Notes under the pieces: generated by a model
Told to the model about the DNA's origin: nothing
Database searches by the model: none
Seen by the model: the letters and a program-made list of their open reading frames with translations, nothing else
Assembly (NCBI GenBank): GCA_003013855.2
Contig: ML058508.1
Span: 2,469,001-2,533,000, forward strand
Direction of reading: 5' to 3'
From: Liriodendron chinense
Lineage: Eukaryota; Streptophyta; Magnoliopsida; Magnoliales; Magnoliaceae
Length of the DNA: 64,000 nucleotides
Program-made: the position numbers and the translations under genes
Shown here: positions 44,655-56,515 of the stretch, one piece after another
Layout: each line of letters starts with the position of its first letter
Numbering within the stretch: position 1 is the first letter of the stretch

Positions 44655-45900
44655 TTACACCCATTTTCGGTGCCCTGACGTTGACCAATAAGAAGATGTC
44701 ACGTGTTTGGCATAGATAAAATTGTACTCGCACAAAAAAAGATGTGTTTGATCTTCCTTCGACATACATATCCTGCCATTATTATGATAATACAGACTCT
44801 TATTAGGCTCTTTGAGGGGACGAACCATTGCATGCCATGTGGCCATGATTAACGTGCCCATTAAATGAGGGGCATGCTTGGTACAACTATAAAAGACTCG
44901 TCGGGCAAGTGTATCATATCTCACAGCTAGATACGATCTCATCCACGAAGCTGTCTCTTGCAGTCCTTCCAAAATGAAAAATTTCCCCAGAGATGTTCGG
45001 AGAACTAGCAACAATCTAGAAGATTTCAAAGATCCACATATCAAGTCAATCTCCAAACGAACCCGACCTTAGATTGGGCCGTGATGGGGAGAAATAGCAA
45101 CACCATTCGAGTTAGGTCTGCAACCATGATCCATTCAGAATAAAATGAATGGGAGAGTTCGGTGCGACCCGCCTCATCTTCGATCAGTATCTGGTGTTAA
45201 ATCCCACTCATGTTGGTAACCGGGTGATCTACATCAGATCACTACAGTAAATGACTGTGATTAAGCGAAAGATACTCCCTTTATCAAACTGAAAGGGTCC
45301 TATAGGAGAGCATATACGTATAGGAATGAAATTTTAAGATCCAGCCACCGCTAACATTCTAGATACCTTCCTAGTTAAGATCTTCCAGATCTGCGAGGGA
45401 AAATGTTGCGTATTCGGAAAGCCCGCATGAAAAGGTAAATAGCCCATTCAATTTTCTCTTTGGAGATGGGTTTGCAATGGGAGGCCCTTTGCTCATCCAA
45501 AATTTTAGATAGATTTTTCCATGGAGCAAAAATCAACCTCTAATAGGTGAATTAGGGGCAAGAATTTTGTAAAAATGGTCAACCAAAGAATCTTTAATCT
45601 CACTTTGAACAAACACAGGTGATTATTAGAATAAAATTTCTCCCAAATTCTAGACAATGATTACTTAGCCTTTATCATGGTATAGAAAAACTTAGTAAGG
45701 TTTAAAGAGTAAGCTTTTTTTCTTAAGAGCGCACATTTCAAGAAATTTGAGATGAACAAGGTGTCTCTTTGTATCTCTCTCACTAGCCAGACTGAAAGTA
45801 GATGGATCTTACTAAATGATAGTTTGGATATTTTCATGAGAGATTTTATCATTTTAAATTTAAACATTAATAAGTAGCTTTTCCCTTAACCAATTCTTAA
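44655..45900 (-). pseudogene. Decayed LINE (L1-type) ORF2 fragments
   Basis: On the minus strand three scraps appear in LINE order. The first, near 45,870-45,660, is a basic stretch. The second, near 45,590-45,440, has EIKDSLVDHFYKIL and later PISKEKIEWAI, like the region before the L1 reverse transcriptase. The third is an open stretch, 45,056-44,655, with EDQTHLFLCEY, like the C-terminal zf-RVT domain. The catalytic domain is missing. Assignment rests on short similarities. Confidence 0.4.
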
Positions 45901-46440
45901 TAGCCTCCTTAACACGCTTAAGCTTGGAAACCACCACATACATTGGGGTTTCTTCAACTCTACAAATTCATGCATCCATGACCACTAAGAAGAAATTATC
46001 CATTTTTGCATTAGTCGTTAAAGAATCTAAAGATAGATCTTAAATGAGACCAGCAACTAACAAGATCAATGAAAACAAGAGAATAGTATGAGAGACCTGG
46101 ATTAGTGTAGGAAGCTTTGAAATTAGGAAAAGAGGTGAGGAAGGCTGAATTAACCATAACACCCATCTAATTTATCAAAAAATTCTATCATTACTGAGAC
46201 CACATCTATTTTTAAGTCTAGTCCCTCTCTTAGTACTAGAAATAATTTTGTTGGAGTTGTTCGTCCAACCATAGTTATCACACTAGCTAGTGTAATTTAT
46301 ATTACTCCTATCTCTTCTAGAGGTATCTAAGTTAGAAACCACCATCACTTTTTGACAAATTTTCTAACTTATTTGGCGATCTTTCTTTTGCAATAAGTGC
46401 CCATCTTTAGGTCGAAGAAGTAGAAGAAGAAGCAGATGAG
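45901..46440. other. No recognisable feature
   Basis: AT-rich sequence without a supported ORF, repeat or RNA gene. Confidence 0.4.
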
Positions 46441-47370
46441 GTCGAGCATCAACCACTACTCAACCGGCATCAAGTATCCAATGGTGTTGTTTTCCTGTAT
46501 AAGGAGCCTAACGTTGCTCAAGGAGTTAGAGAGAAGAAAATTGACTGTCTTCCCTAAAAGGATAATCATCAATCCTTTGTCATCATTCTAAAGGAGAGTG
46601 ATGAGGCGGTTCACCTAATAGATAGCCTCGAGACTTTAGGCAAGCGGAGTTAAGGGTTTCATATGGGAACTTCGTTGGAACATCTCGAATCCCCTTGTGA
46701 TGTGAGTCCCCTACTACATTAGCCCATTGATGAACTAGGAACTTAAGAAATTTCCTATTGATACTCCAAAGGTGCACTTGAGAGGGTTTATTTTTAGTTT
46801 ATGTATTCTCATGCGTTTGAATGATCTGCTCAAGTGTGCTATATGATCACCTAATTCAACCAACTTGACCACCATGTCATCGATATATACCTTTGGTCCG
46901 TGGTGCCAACATTCTTTAGTTTAAAAGGCATAATAACCTAGCAATAGGTTTTTATCACCCTCAACCAATGGAAGGTTGATTTGTGGACGTCTTCCATGGT
47001 GATATAATTGTGGTTGTACCCTAAATGACTATCCATGAATGACATGATTCTGATGCCAAACGGTTCTGTCTATTAGTTGATCTACAACTGAAATTGGATA
47101 TTCATCATTCTGGGTTGCTAGATTCAGATTTATGAAGTCGATACAAACTCATAACTTCCCATTCTTTATTACTGGCACATTATTAGAAATCAAATCGGTG
47201 TAATGGATTAGCTGAATAAATTCGTCCTTAAGCAACAGTTCTATGTCTTCTTTTACTTTCATAGTGACTTTCAAGGTCATCCGCTGCGTTGGTTGTTTAA
47301 ATAGCATAAAACCTTCTTTTATTATAAGATGATGTTTGACTAACTCCCTGTCCAAGCCTAACATCTAGTG
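46441..47370 (-). pseudogene. Decayed gypsy reverse transcriptase (Ogre/Tat/Athila clade)
   Basis: Minus-strand scraps: GLDRELVKHHLIIKEG and IELLLKDEFIQ.IHY at 47,364-47,149, the catalytic YIDDMVVK at 46,888-46,865, then KINPLKCTFGVSIG near 46,770. These follow reverse transcriptase order and the wording of non-chromovirus gypsy elements. Several stops and shifts break the frame; RNase H and integrase are gone. It is clearly older than Tat1. Confidence 0.7.
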
Positions 47371-47779
47371 ATGGTCCCAGGCGAAGCAGGTAGAAAATTC
47401 CTTAAGTAACATGATGATCTCCATTTGAGCCCATGGCTCCAACGCCGCACTGATATAAGTCAGTCATGGATCTTCTTCTGTGTCAAGGTTTACCTCTAGA
47501 AGGAGATCTTAGATGTCGGTCGTAGCATCATCCATCTTTACCATTGCCGGCTCAAGTTCATCGAATGTTATTCCGTCTTTCGTAATTTCATCTCTTTCAA
47601 TGAGACATTTTACTACGTTAACATGTAATTCATTATGGAATTCTATATTTCAAGGTAGATTCTTACATTTTCTAAGGTAGTTGTGGTTTCAACTTTTTTT
47701 TCTTTCTTTCTTTATTTTGTCATCCATCATGGAATTTCTTCACCAATGTAGTTCTTAGGCGATCGATATGGGATAATCG

Positions 47780-49562
47780 CATTCGTCTTACTTGGTCATT
47801 CTTCGACTAGGGTGGAAACATTGCTGACTATGGATTAAAGTGTGTTAAGGCAATGATCCCTATTGGCCGCCCATATTTATCTCACCCGATAAATTGTAGT
47901 GGACCTACATGTCCCTCATAAAGGTATGCTTTGACCACATTAGAATCAGCCAGGAAAGGTCAATTATCGATACAAATTTTTTTGATCTTGTTCTCATTAC
48001 ACATTATCAAGAACCGGTGGAGAGAAGACGGGATACACCAATTAGAGTGAATTCAATAGCTGCCTAAGAGACTGTTGTAAAAAGGTGTAGGTTTAATGAT
48101 GAAAAAGGTCATTACAACTTGATAGCTCCTTGCCAAGAGCTCAACGGGTAAAACACCTTGAGTCGTGGTAATACCTCTATAAAAACTAGCAACTATAACT
48201 TCGGTTAGGATTAAATCTTAAGCTATTTTTCTAAGCTTACGGACCATAAACATGGGCATGATGTTAACAGTGCACCATTATTAACCAAAATTTTGGTGAT
48301 CGAGTAACCATCCATGTGGACTGAGACATACAAGGGCTTAAGGTGTCGCATCATCAAGTGAGAAGGTTTAGTAATAACTTCTCAGCCTCGTCTCCCTGTT
48401 CTATTGTGATGGTCAATATGGCTTTGTACCCTCGACCAATAGTGATCAATGAGGATTCAACCAGATTTGAACATTCTTCTTCGATGTCACCTGTCATATG
48501 ATTTGGTTGGTCGAGCTTTGCTTGGGAAACCATTGGGAGTGTAAGGACCATATTGCAATCCACCATAAGGGGTGGCAAGGTCCCAAACCGTACCATAGTC
48601 TTACCAATATCTTCCATAGGTTTTGGTGATTGGCTTCCTTTGGTAAAGTCTTCTGAAACATTCTGTCCCCAGGATGAACTTTCGAACAACTGATCACTGG
48701 TGAGAAAACCTTCAAGACTTAAATTTTCTCCTCCAAGGCTCTCATCCATGGTTGTGCTATTTGGGTTTGCAGAGGCATGGCCGAATGGGGTACCTTCATC
48801 ATATAGTTCCTCCAATGTTCTTTGTCATAGCCCATCGTCTTTATAATGGATGCTTTTGTGTCCTAGTCAACCCATGAGGTGGTTATGGGAATTTTTGTTG
48901 GACAACGATGTCCAACGATCTTGCTGAGCCTCTATTAGTTTTAACATCCTTGGACGCTTAGGGTGTTTCTCTATGGGATATTCATGTCTGCTTGGAATGC
49001 ATTTCCTTGGGGAGTGAAGGGGTTATTCTGAGACCCTTCGATCGTAGTCCTTTGGAGTTGTACTCCGGGATGGAGAAAACTTATTGTTTTAATTCTTTCT
49101 TGGGGTAAAGTTTGAGCAAGGTAAACTCATTGAGGCCATTCTATCTTGTAATGTAGCTTATGTGGTTTTCGTTGTGAAGACGTCACAACCTTCGGTCATA
49201 TTAATATGTCGAGCCTTCTAGACAACTGGGATGGTCGTGATGAAGCACTTTCATGTTGGTCGAAGATGGTTGTCTACTATCATTGTGAATCTACCTGGAG
49301 TAAGGTCGCATGGTGTGCACTCCAAAGGCAAATTGTAGTTGGGTCTTCATCTTATTATTTGAATTGACTTATGCCCCCCTGAAGTCCTTGGGACTTGATT
49401 TTGAGGTTGATTGACCATTTTCTTAGCAGGCAAAGATGACTTCTTTATAGGTTGAGGCATTCTTGTTGTCAATTTGCCAGTAGGTTGTCCTAGCGTCTCA
49501 AGGTCTGCATAGATAACATTAACATCAACAACTTTTAGGAATGTATATTTGTCAATCCTCAT
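47780..49562 (-). pseudogene. Decayed gypsy Gag/protease region
   Basis: Minus-strand open pieces at 49,562-49,347 and 48,815-48,354 lead into HLRHLKPLYVSVHMDGYSI and LVNNGAL near 48,350-48,260, resembling the protease of plant gypsy elements (LVDNGAAVN). Further on, WCIPSSLH-like and GRPIGI words appear near 48,030-47,860. It lies directly upstream of the reverse transcriptase remnant in the same orientation. Much of the Gag is not recognisable. Confidence 0.5.
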
Positions 49563-49669
49563 TGCCTCCTTTTTCTCTGGAAACTTTAGCAGGCCTTTAT
49601 TTATGCTTTCTTATATTATATTCCTAAAAAATTCACAATTATTAGTTGATTGAGTCTTGGTTCCATGCC

Positions 49670-50390
49670 ATATCATCATCGATTATGGTGAATCCATTAT
49701 CCCTTTTAGAAGTCCTGACCTTAATGACGACTAGATTCCAATGAAAGTTGATGAACTCGAGGAATCCACAAAATATGAAACCAATAATGTGATTAACTAC
49801 AATGAGGTTCAGAGATTTCTCATGAGCCTATGGTTTCTTCTTCCCAACGGCAGAATGTGTATGAGTCTCTAGATGATATTCTTGCTAGAGAGCTAGCCGA
49901 AGTTGATATTTTTAAGTCCTACCACTAACATAACATGCTAAATCCTATTGTGGAAGACTCCCCTTGAGCTGAAAATTTTGTTTCTTTGGAAGATGGGGTG
50001 GCACAATCTGAAACTTTAAACGCTCAACTTATTCAAGGTGTTATACGTACCACCAACTCCGAAGAACTTTCTTTGGAAGACCTCCTCTCTACAAAGGAGG
50101 AATTCCTTTCCATTGAAACAAAATTTCTTCAATCACTTAGGGAGGACGATGACCTCTCATCCGAATATCTCGATTTTCTAGAGGAATGCTTAACACACTC
50201 CAATGATCATGATGATGAGATGATTAAGGAGTTGGATATTTTGTTAGACACAGTGTCAGAGTTTGAAGAGCCCTCTTCCACTGTTTTAAGTCCTCAACAA
50301 TGATTGTGGAAGCACCATATAATTCAGAAATTGTAGAGGAGACAACTTTAACTGAAGAAAATTTAATGAATGTCTCTCAGAATAGTCTAA
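49670..50390 (+). pseudogene. Acidic ORF, possibly Athila Gag-Pol linker
   Basis: A 105-codon open stretch (49,986-50,303), very rich in Glu/Asp/Ser (SLEDLLSTKEEFLSIE, SREDDDLSSEYLDFLEE-like), continues in another frame to 50,390. It abuts a truncated Athila LTR. Acidic linkers of this sort precede reverse transcriptase in Athila polyproteins, but I cannot confirm the match. Confidence 0.35.
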
Positions 50391-51290
50391 AAATGCCAAC
50401 TTTATTCAAACTAAAACTTGAAAAATCTAAACAAAAGCTTAGAGTACTTGTATGAACGAATTAAACATCATAAGATGTTGAGCCAACCAAAGACATAATT
50501 GAACTAGAAAACAAAAGAAAAACCACTAAAAACATATGAAACAGAAAGAAAACTAAAGAACAGAGTTGTGGATGCTCAACTTCAACCCTCTCCACCTCAA
50601 GTACGTTTAGGACACTTCTAGAAGTGTTTTAGGAAGAGAGTAGAGGTGTCATTTTATAGCAAAAACCCGCCAACGCCTTGGAATCTTTAACAAAATTGCG
50701 CAATAGTTACGCAGCGGAGTTGGTGGCCGACCGGTCGCAACCCTCTGGCCGAACAGTCTTTGCTTAAACAACAACGAACAAAACAGAATTTTGAACTCTG
50801 GATTTCTCTGGCCGATCAGTAAAAAATGAGACTTTTTTGTCCAGCAAGCTTTTGCATAAAAGCTTTCTCCTTTTTGAATTTCAAACCCGTTGAACGACCA
50901 GTCTGTGCTCTTAACGACCGGTCAGACGACCGGTCTAGAATGTATGAAATATGTCCAGCGAGTTCAACAACTTTCCTTCGATTTTTAGACCGGTCGAGCG
51001 ACAAGTCCTTGCATTAGACAACCAGTTGGACGACTGATCTGGGAAGACTATTTTTATATGATTTCTTCTTTCCCTCGTCTCTTTCTTTCTTGCTTCTTTC
51101 CTCTATCCTTAGCCCTTCTTCCATTGATCTTCAATCTTCTCTAAAGTGGTCTTTTTAGCATTGAATTCATGAGGTCTCTCTCTCTTTCTTACAAACACGA
51201 ATACACACATAAGACGGGTCTTTTAATAATTCAATCAAAGTAAATGTGTGATGAATTAGGGTATAAATATGCTCAACTCAGAGCTCAACA
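50391..51290 (-). mobile_element. Athila 3' LTR (copy 4), truncated
   Basis: The right end, GAGCTCAACA, with the purine tract GGTTGGGGGGTG beyond it (51,291-51,302) fits an Athila 3' LTR on the minus strand. GACCGGTC variants occur at 50,725-51,040. Homology stops near 50,390. Confidence 0.7.
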
Positions 51291-51694
51291 CACCCCCCAA
51301 CCAGCATTTTGCTAATCTCGAGCAAAACATGCCCAAAATAAATTTGATTCCCCAACTCAACCCTCTATTAGAAACAAACATCTATAAAATCAAAGACATG
51401 TGAAAGTGAAATTCAGAAATACCTAGTGATGAATTCAAAAACTTAAATCTTCCAAAGACACAGTGACTGTTTCAAATAGACTCCCTGCTGATTAATTGAC
51501 AAATAGAAATTGTTCAAACAATTATAGACTAGTGTGCTCAGTGAATGCTTAAATTTTCAGGATTACCCTTTGTTTCATGGATCAATTAGATTACAAATCC
51601 AAAAGTGTATAGATTAACAACAAGCCTATGACAGGAGTTTCTCTCACGGTTCTATAGACGACTTTCACGCTACTTTATTACCAACTTGGATGAT
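51291..51694 (-). other. Athila 3' non-coding region (copy 4), truncated
   Basis: This corresponds to about 3,630-4,030 of copy 1 in reverse (GCAAAATGCTGGTT, GACAGG, CCTATGACAGGA). It ends abruptly at another LTR end at 51,695. Confidence 0.65.
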
Positions 51695-51925
51695 TGTTCG
51701 CTCGCCTCAAGTGCAAGGCTGCGATGTAGTAATAATTCTCGGTAAGACTAAGGTCGATCCACAGGGAAAGAGGTAAACAATTCCAACTATCCTAATAACT
51801 AAAATCTAAAAAGTTTAGGAAAATAATTTTTCACATAAAACAAGAAAATCTGAGATTTAGGAAGAACTAGGGCATCGAGGATCCACTTGTAGTAGTCCAA
51901 TGCCATCCATTCATCCAAGCACACA
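51695..51925 (-). mobile_element. Athila LTR fragment interrupted by Tat2
   Basis: On the minus strand it ends ...GGCGAGCGAACA at 51,695. 231 bases match the Athila LTR up to the Tat2 insertion point at 51,926. The remainder should lie beyond the right edge of the window. Confidence 0.75.
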
Positions 51926-52565
51926 TGTTACGGGTGAAGAGCCGACCTGGAGTGTGAACTGGGCTGACCTATCAGAACTGAGCCGACCTATCAGAACTGA
52001 GCCGATCACTATAGACCTGAACATAGGTTGGTATCAACCGACCTAATGAGAGTATATTCCTGGACAGTCTCCAAGAACCGACCTCGGCCTTACGACGAGC
52101 TCGGTTCGTGCACAACGATCTCGTGATCTTAGGTCCACATTGAGATATTAGGAGGAAGGTTTGGAGAATCGATAATTAGGGATTAAAATCCTCCTGCTGT
52201 TATTGGGAAACCCTAAGATCTCGGAAGCTCAGTTAATATCCTACGAAAATCACGTTTTCCCAAAAGGAATATAGCCCTGCGACCTAAGTCTATAAAGAGA
52301 TGTGTGTTCTTCATAATCAAGGTACGAGAAAAATAACTAATATAAAGAGAGAAGTTGAATCTTTGAGGATCCAACTAACTTAGGCATTGGAGGGCTAACG
52401 GCTGGACCCCAGCCACCCCCCTTAGCCTTTCTTTTGTGCTCTGCAGGATCTAGGAGGCCTCCAGCCCAGATCAAGACCGTATACTTGCAGGAAATCAGCG
52501 GCATCCATCCCTCCAAGTTGGAAGTCACCTTCTCTCGTCTGTTGACCATTTTTTTAGCGTCAACA
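51926..52565 (+). mobile_element. Tat2 5' LTR
   Basis: 640 bp, TGTTACGGG...GCGTCAACA. U3 has a perfect 19-bp direct repeat GACCTATCAGAACTGAGCC (51,966-51,984 and 51,985-52,003). TATAAAGA lies at 52,291. The 15-base hairpin GGCTGGACCCCAGCC at 52,400-52,414, preceded by GGAGGGCTAAC, is shared with Tat1. The left flank ACACA is the predicted target duplication. Confidence 0.85.
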
Positions 52566-52568
52566 GAT

Positions 52569-52587
52569 TGACGCCGTCTGTGGGAAC
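52569..52587 (+). promoter_or_regulatory. Tat2 primer-binding site
   Basis: TGACGCCGTCTGTGGGAAC, three bases after the LTR, differs from the Tat1 site by one base. Confidence 0.75.
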
Positions 52588-52661
52588 TCGCTTATACTTT
52601 CTTTTGATAGGAAGTCCGTGTTCTCACCCAATCGCTCAAGACAATCCCGACATTCTTGTCA

Positions 52662-53267
52662 TGGCTAGAAAAAGAAAATACAAAGGGAAGGCACCCGCAA
52701 TCGCCGAACCTTCAGACAATCCACACTCCGAGAATGAAGGATCGATTCCCGACACCCCCGCCATCCAGCTCGGTGGGAACTCTTCCCGTTTTGCTTAGTA
52801 GGGGGGACAACAAAGATCTCGCAATCGAGGGGTCAGATTGTCCATTCTCGAAAAGCAAGTGGGAGGAGTCGCCCAAAGACTGGGGGGCGTTGACGAACGA
52901 TTCGGCTACGTAAATCCAAGGCTGGACGAAATTAAGGCCCTCTTAACCGGTCTGGTTCACCCAACGACTTCAGATTATAGGGACCATGACGAACCTCAAC
53001 GGTCTTGTCCCCAGACCCAACAATCCCAGCGCTCTCATCAAACTCAGGCACCACAACGTTCTCAGCGGCCGACTCCAGTCAAAGAACATGAGGTCGCTTG
53101 CCGAGCAACCGGAGAGAAGTCCTGGCCGGTAGCGGACTTGCCCGCAAATGACCTACGTCATAAACTCGAAGAAAGAAGGTCGGCTCGTCTCGTGCATGAA
53201 CGAGCTGACCATGAAGGCATTGATCGAATGGACGACAATATAAACTCGCTGGAATCCAAGTTAAAAG
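52662..53267 (+). pseudogene. Tat2 Gag N-terminal part
   Basis: The likely start, MARKRKYKGK, is at 52,662. The frame breaks near 52,798 and resumes in 52,838-53,267 with a Gln/Pro/Arg-rich stretch. It is cut at 53,267 by a copia LTR. About 250 residues of central Gag, present in Tat1, are absent on both sides of that insertion. Confidence 0.65.
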
Positions 53268-55097
53268 TGTTAGTGCACTGATTTGTGCATTGTATTGTCA
53301 ATTGCGTGATCGTTGAGTCAGTCAAGTCTCGTGAGCCCCGATGAAGATTGAAGACTCAAGACTTAAAGACCAAAGCAGCTCGGAAGGTAAGTTGCATATA
53401 GACAGCCTATAGGATCCCAAAACATCCAAGTCCATGGCATTCGAATCGCACTTTATGTTTGCCAATTGATCCACGGACTTAAGGTCAAGATGATCAGTCT
53501 TGGACCTCCATTATGTAGGTGCCAATCAGTTGAAAAAGATAGGTAAATCATCTCTATGTGCACCATTTAAGCTGAGGGAGTTCACCCCATTTCAGGCCAG
53601 GAATTGAGCCTGACGACCGGTTGGGCGACCGGTCGGCTGTAGCAGGATTCAGACAGCTTTTAAAAGGAAAATTATCTTATATGTCTGGCTGAGGACCGGT
53701 CTGAAGACCGGTCGCACGACCGGTCGCATATGGACGAAATATGTCCAACAACATTTGGAGAAAATGGATTAAATAGGGAGACCGGTCATGACCTCCCACG
53801 ACCGGTCAAACAATCGGTCGCAAATTGTCTAAAAACGACCAAAGACTTCAAGTTTTTTTTTAAGGAAGACTGGTCTCAAGACCGGTCGTCAGACCGGTCG
53901 GAGGCACAACTAAGACTGGTCTTTGGGCTTTTTAGACAGGTCGCACATGACCATTTTGTATCCGTTGGAGCCCGATTCTTGGAGCCTATAAATGCATATT
54001 TCGAGGGCTTTGAGGGTATCACTTGCACACCTATTTAGAGCATTAAGAGAGGCTATTAAGACTTTCATCTAATCTCTTTTCCTCATCATAGTCTTGAGTT
54101 CATCCTTCAAACCTAGCCATTAATGGCACTACATTGAGTATTCAAAGCTCGGTTTGAACAATGAACTCAAGCATGGCATTCATGGTTGTCCCTATCATTG
54201 AATCTTCATCTTGAAGTCATTTATAGCCATTGAATGATCCAATTGATGGTTCCTTCATTATCCATTGCATTGTAATAGGCATATGGAACATCAATACCTT
54301 CTCCCACCTACCCGGCACTAGTCTAGGAACATCATATGCAATGGTAGCTGATCGTGGGAGCTTGGAGAGGAGCTAAGGCATTCATGGAAGCTGAAGTTAC
54401 TCATCAACGGCATCGAATCGGGGCTCAATCGTCTAGGTATGTCTAGTATTTGAGAGTCCATTTATTGAATCACTATTCCCTGGATTGGGAAACTCCGGCG
54501 GGAGTGTACGTGACCATCCTTGGATTATGATTGGTGAGAGTTTAAGATCCAAACTCGTCAAGTCCCTGGATTGGGCCATCGGCGGATGGTAAACGCGGTC
54601 CTAGATTAAAGGATGTCAAGGTTGATGGTTAACCTGATTTAAAACCACGACTATAGTGAAATCCGGTGGTCTCATAGGTTGAGATCGTGAACCAGGAGTG
54701 GAGTAGACTTATCGTCGAACCACTATACATCGTGTGCAATGTGGTGAATGCATTTTGTCTATTATTGTTCCTTATTGATCAATCTTATAAGTGCTTAATT
54801 ATATGCCCATCTTGTGTTTGACAAAATGCTCATATGCCATCTTTGAATGATTAACACAAGCATGCATATGAACTGTTTGACTAAATGCTTCTCTTAGAAT
54901 AGTTGTCAAATTGAGTTAGATCTTGGGTGATCAATTGTTATCATTTACATGTGCTTAATTGGTATATTATAGTATAAATGCAATTGAGCTTTTGAATTTG
55001 CAAGAAAAATTAAAAAGTCCTATTCACCCCCCCCCCCCCTTCTAGGACATGAGCATACCTTCAAGCTTATTTCACTAGCGGTAAAATCGCAATTTCA
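53268..55097 (+). mobile_element. SIRE-like copia 5' LTR
   Basis: 1,830 bp, TGTTAGTGCAC...GCAATTTCA. GACCGGTC palindrome arrays lie at 53,610-53,945 (U3). A C13 tract is at 55,027-55,039. The same family occurs inverted at 14,040-16,541. The left flank AAAAG cannot be matched because the 3' end of the element is deleted. Confidence 0.8.
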
Positions 55098-55099
55098 AT

Positions 55100-55111
55100 T
55101 GGTATCAAAGA
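55100..55111 (+). promoter_or_regulatory. Copia primer-binding site, initiator tRNA-Met type
   Basis: TGGTATCAAAGA, one G-to-A change from the usual TGGTATCAGAG, two bases after the LTR. Confidence 0.8.
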
Positions 55112-55168
55112 GGGTTCCTCTTTAAGGGCTTAATTGCCTAGAGGTAGATCCTAAGTGAGCTTGTAAGT

Positions 55169-56515
55169 ATGTCCAACTCAGAGGCAAGTTTGATTTCTAG
55201 TCCTCCACACTTTGATGGATCCAATTATACATATTGGAAGGCTAGAATGAGCATATTTTTAATGTCACTAGATCTCGCTATATGTGACATAATTGAGAAA
55301 GGTTGGTCGGTCCCTATTGTTCAAACTAAAAGTAAGACCATTTTCACTCCAAAAGATGAATCAAAATGGAGTAAAGAAGAAAGGGCCAATTTCATTAGCA
55401 ATCTTAAGGCCCTTGATGTAATTCGTTGTGCCCTCTCCCAAGAGGAACAAAATAGAATATCTACTTGCGAATCCGCTAAGCAAGCTTGGGAGAAGTTAGA
55501 ATCTATTTATGAACATTCTTGCACAACTGATTCATCCATACCCATCCCTTCTACTGAAAGAGTTGTAAGTATCAATTTAAGGAGAATATGAGTAATGATG
55601 AGACATCCTCTAGTAGTGAAGAGGAAAATAATGATGAGGATGACCAATTACAAGATATCTATAATGAGCTCTATTGTGAAAGTTTAAAAATTATGAAAGA
55701 GCTCAATAAAGAAAAGATTGAAAATCAAAAGTTGGAAATTGATCATGTCTCTCTAATTAAAGAAAAGGAAAATGTTCAAAATGAATTGAGAGAGGCATTA
55801 AAAAGAATTGAAGAGCTTGAGCTTGAACTTAAAATAGTTAAATATGAAAATCAAGCTCTAAAACTTGAGGTCAACCAACTTAAGACCTACACCAATGAGA
55901 ACAAGGACCAAAAGACCCAAAATGCGAAATAAGTAAATCTTGTATTATGGGTAAAGACTTGGGAGAAAATGAGGTTACAAATATGTCAAGAAAACCCCTT
56001 CTCTGGTATTTGTGGAGGTTGAGTCTTCTTCACTTGAGAGCAAACCCAAGTCGGCTCTCTCATGCCACTTTTGTGGAGAGGCGGGACACTTTAAATTTGA
56101 ATGCCCAATTGCAAAACGACCGCTATGCACCTCAGTCCGACCTCAAATAGTTAAATCAATTATGACTGAAAGAGTGACTCAAGAAAAGAAGAGCCAACAT
56201 GGGAAGGTTTCAAAAATTGTGAAGAACTCAACCAAAGTTGAGAATGAGGAAAAATCTTGTAAGGTTGGCAAGAAAAGGAAAGTTTCATCCCCTTCTAAAA
56301 GATATGATTATGTGGGGGATATACTAAAGCAGGTTGCCCATTTGAACCAGAAAATTCAGAATATGGTTAAGGGCAAACAACAAAGGGTTTTTGAAAATCA
56401 TATTGGCAATTTATATACCCAAAATCAATATTGTGCACCAACCAAGACGAGACGGCTAGTTGACATCTTTAAACCTTTGGATTTTAGGAAATCCATGGGT
56501 GGCTTTGTTTACTAG
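55169..56515 (+). pseudogene. SIRE-like copia Gag, internally deleted
   Basis: The start MSNSEASLISSPPHFDGSNY is the copia Gag N-terminus (SYWKARM-type motif, KQAWEKLE). The frame stops at 55,591 in an ATGA overlap with a second open stretch (55,588-55,932), which is acidic and then coiled coil. A third stretch (56,012-56,515) has a zinc knuckle CHFCGEAGHFKFEC and a basic tail. The middle of Gag, normally between the first two parts, is missing. No protease, integrase or reverse transcriptase follows, so this copy would depend on enzymes from a related element. Confidence 0.8.

Noticed and set aside
44655..45056. Host gene candidate of 133 codons
   Set aside because: Weak similarity to the LINE C-terminal domain and position in LINE order make a decayed LINE more likely.
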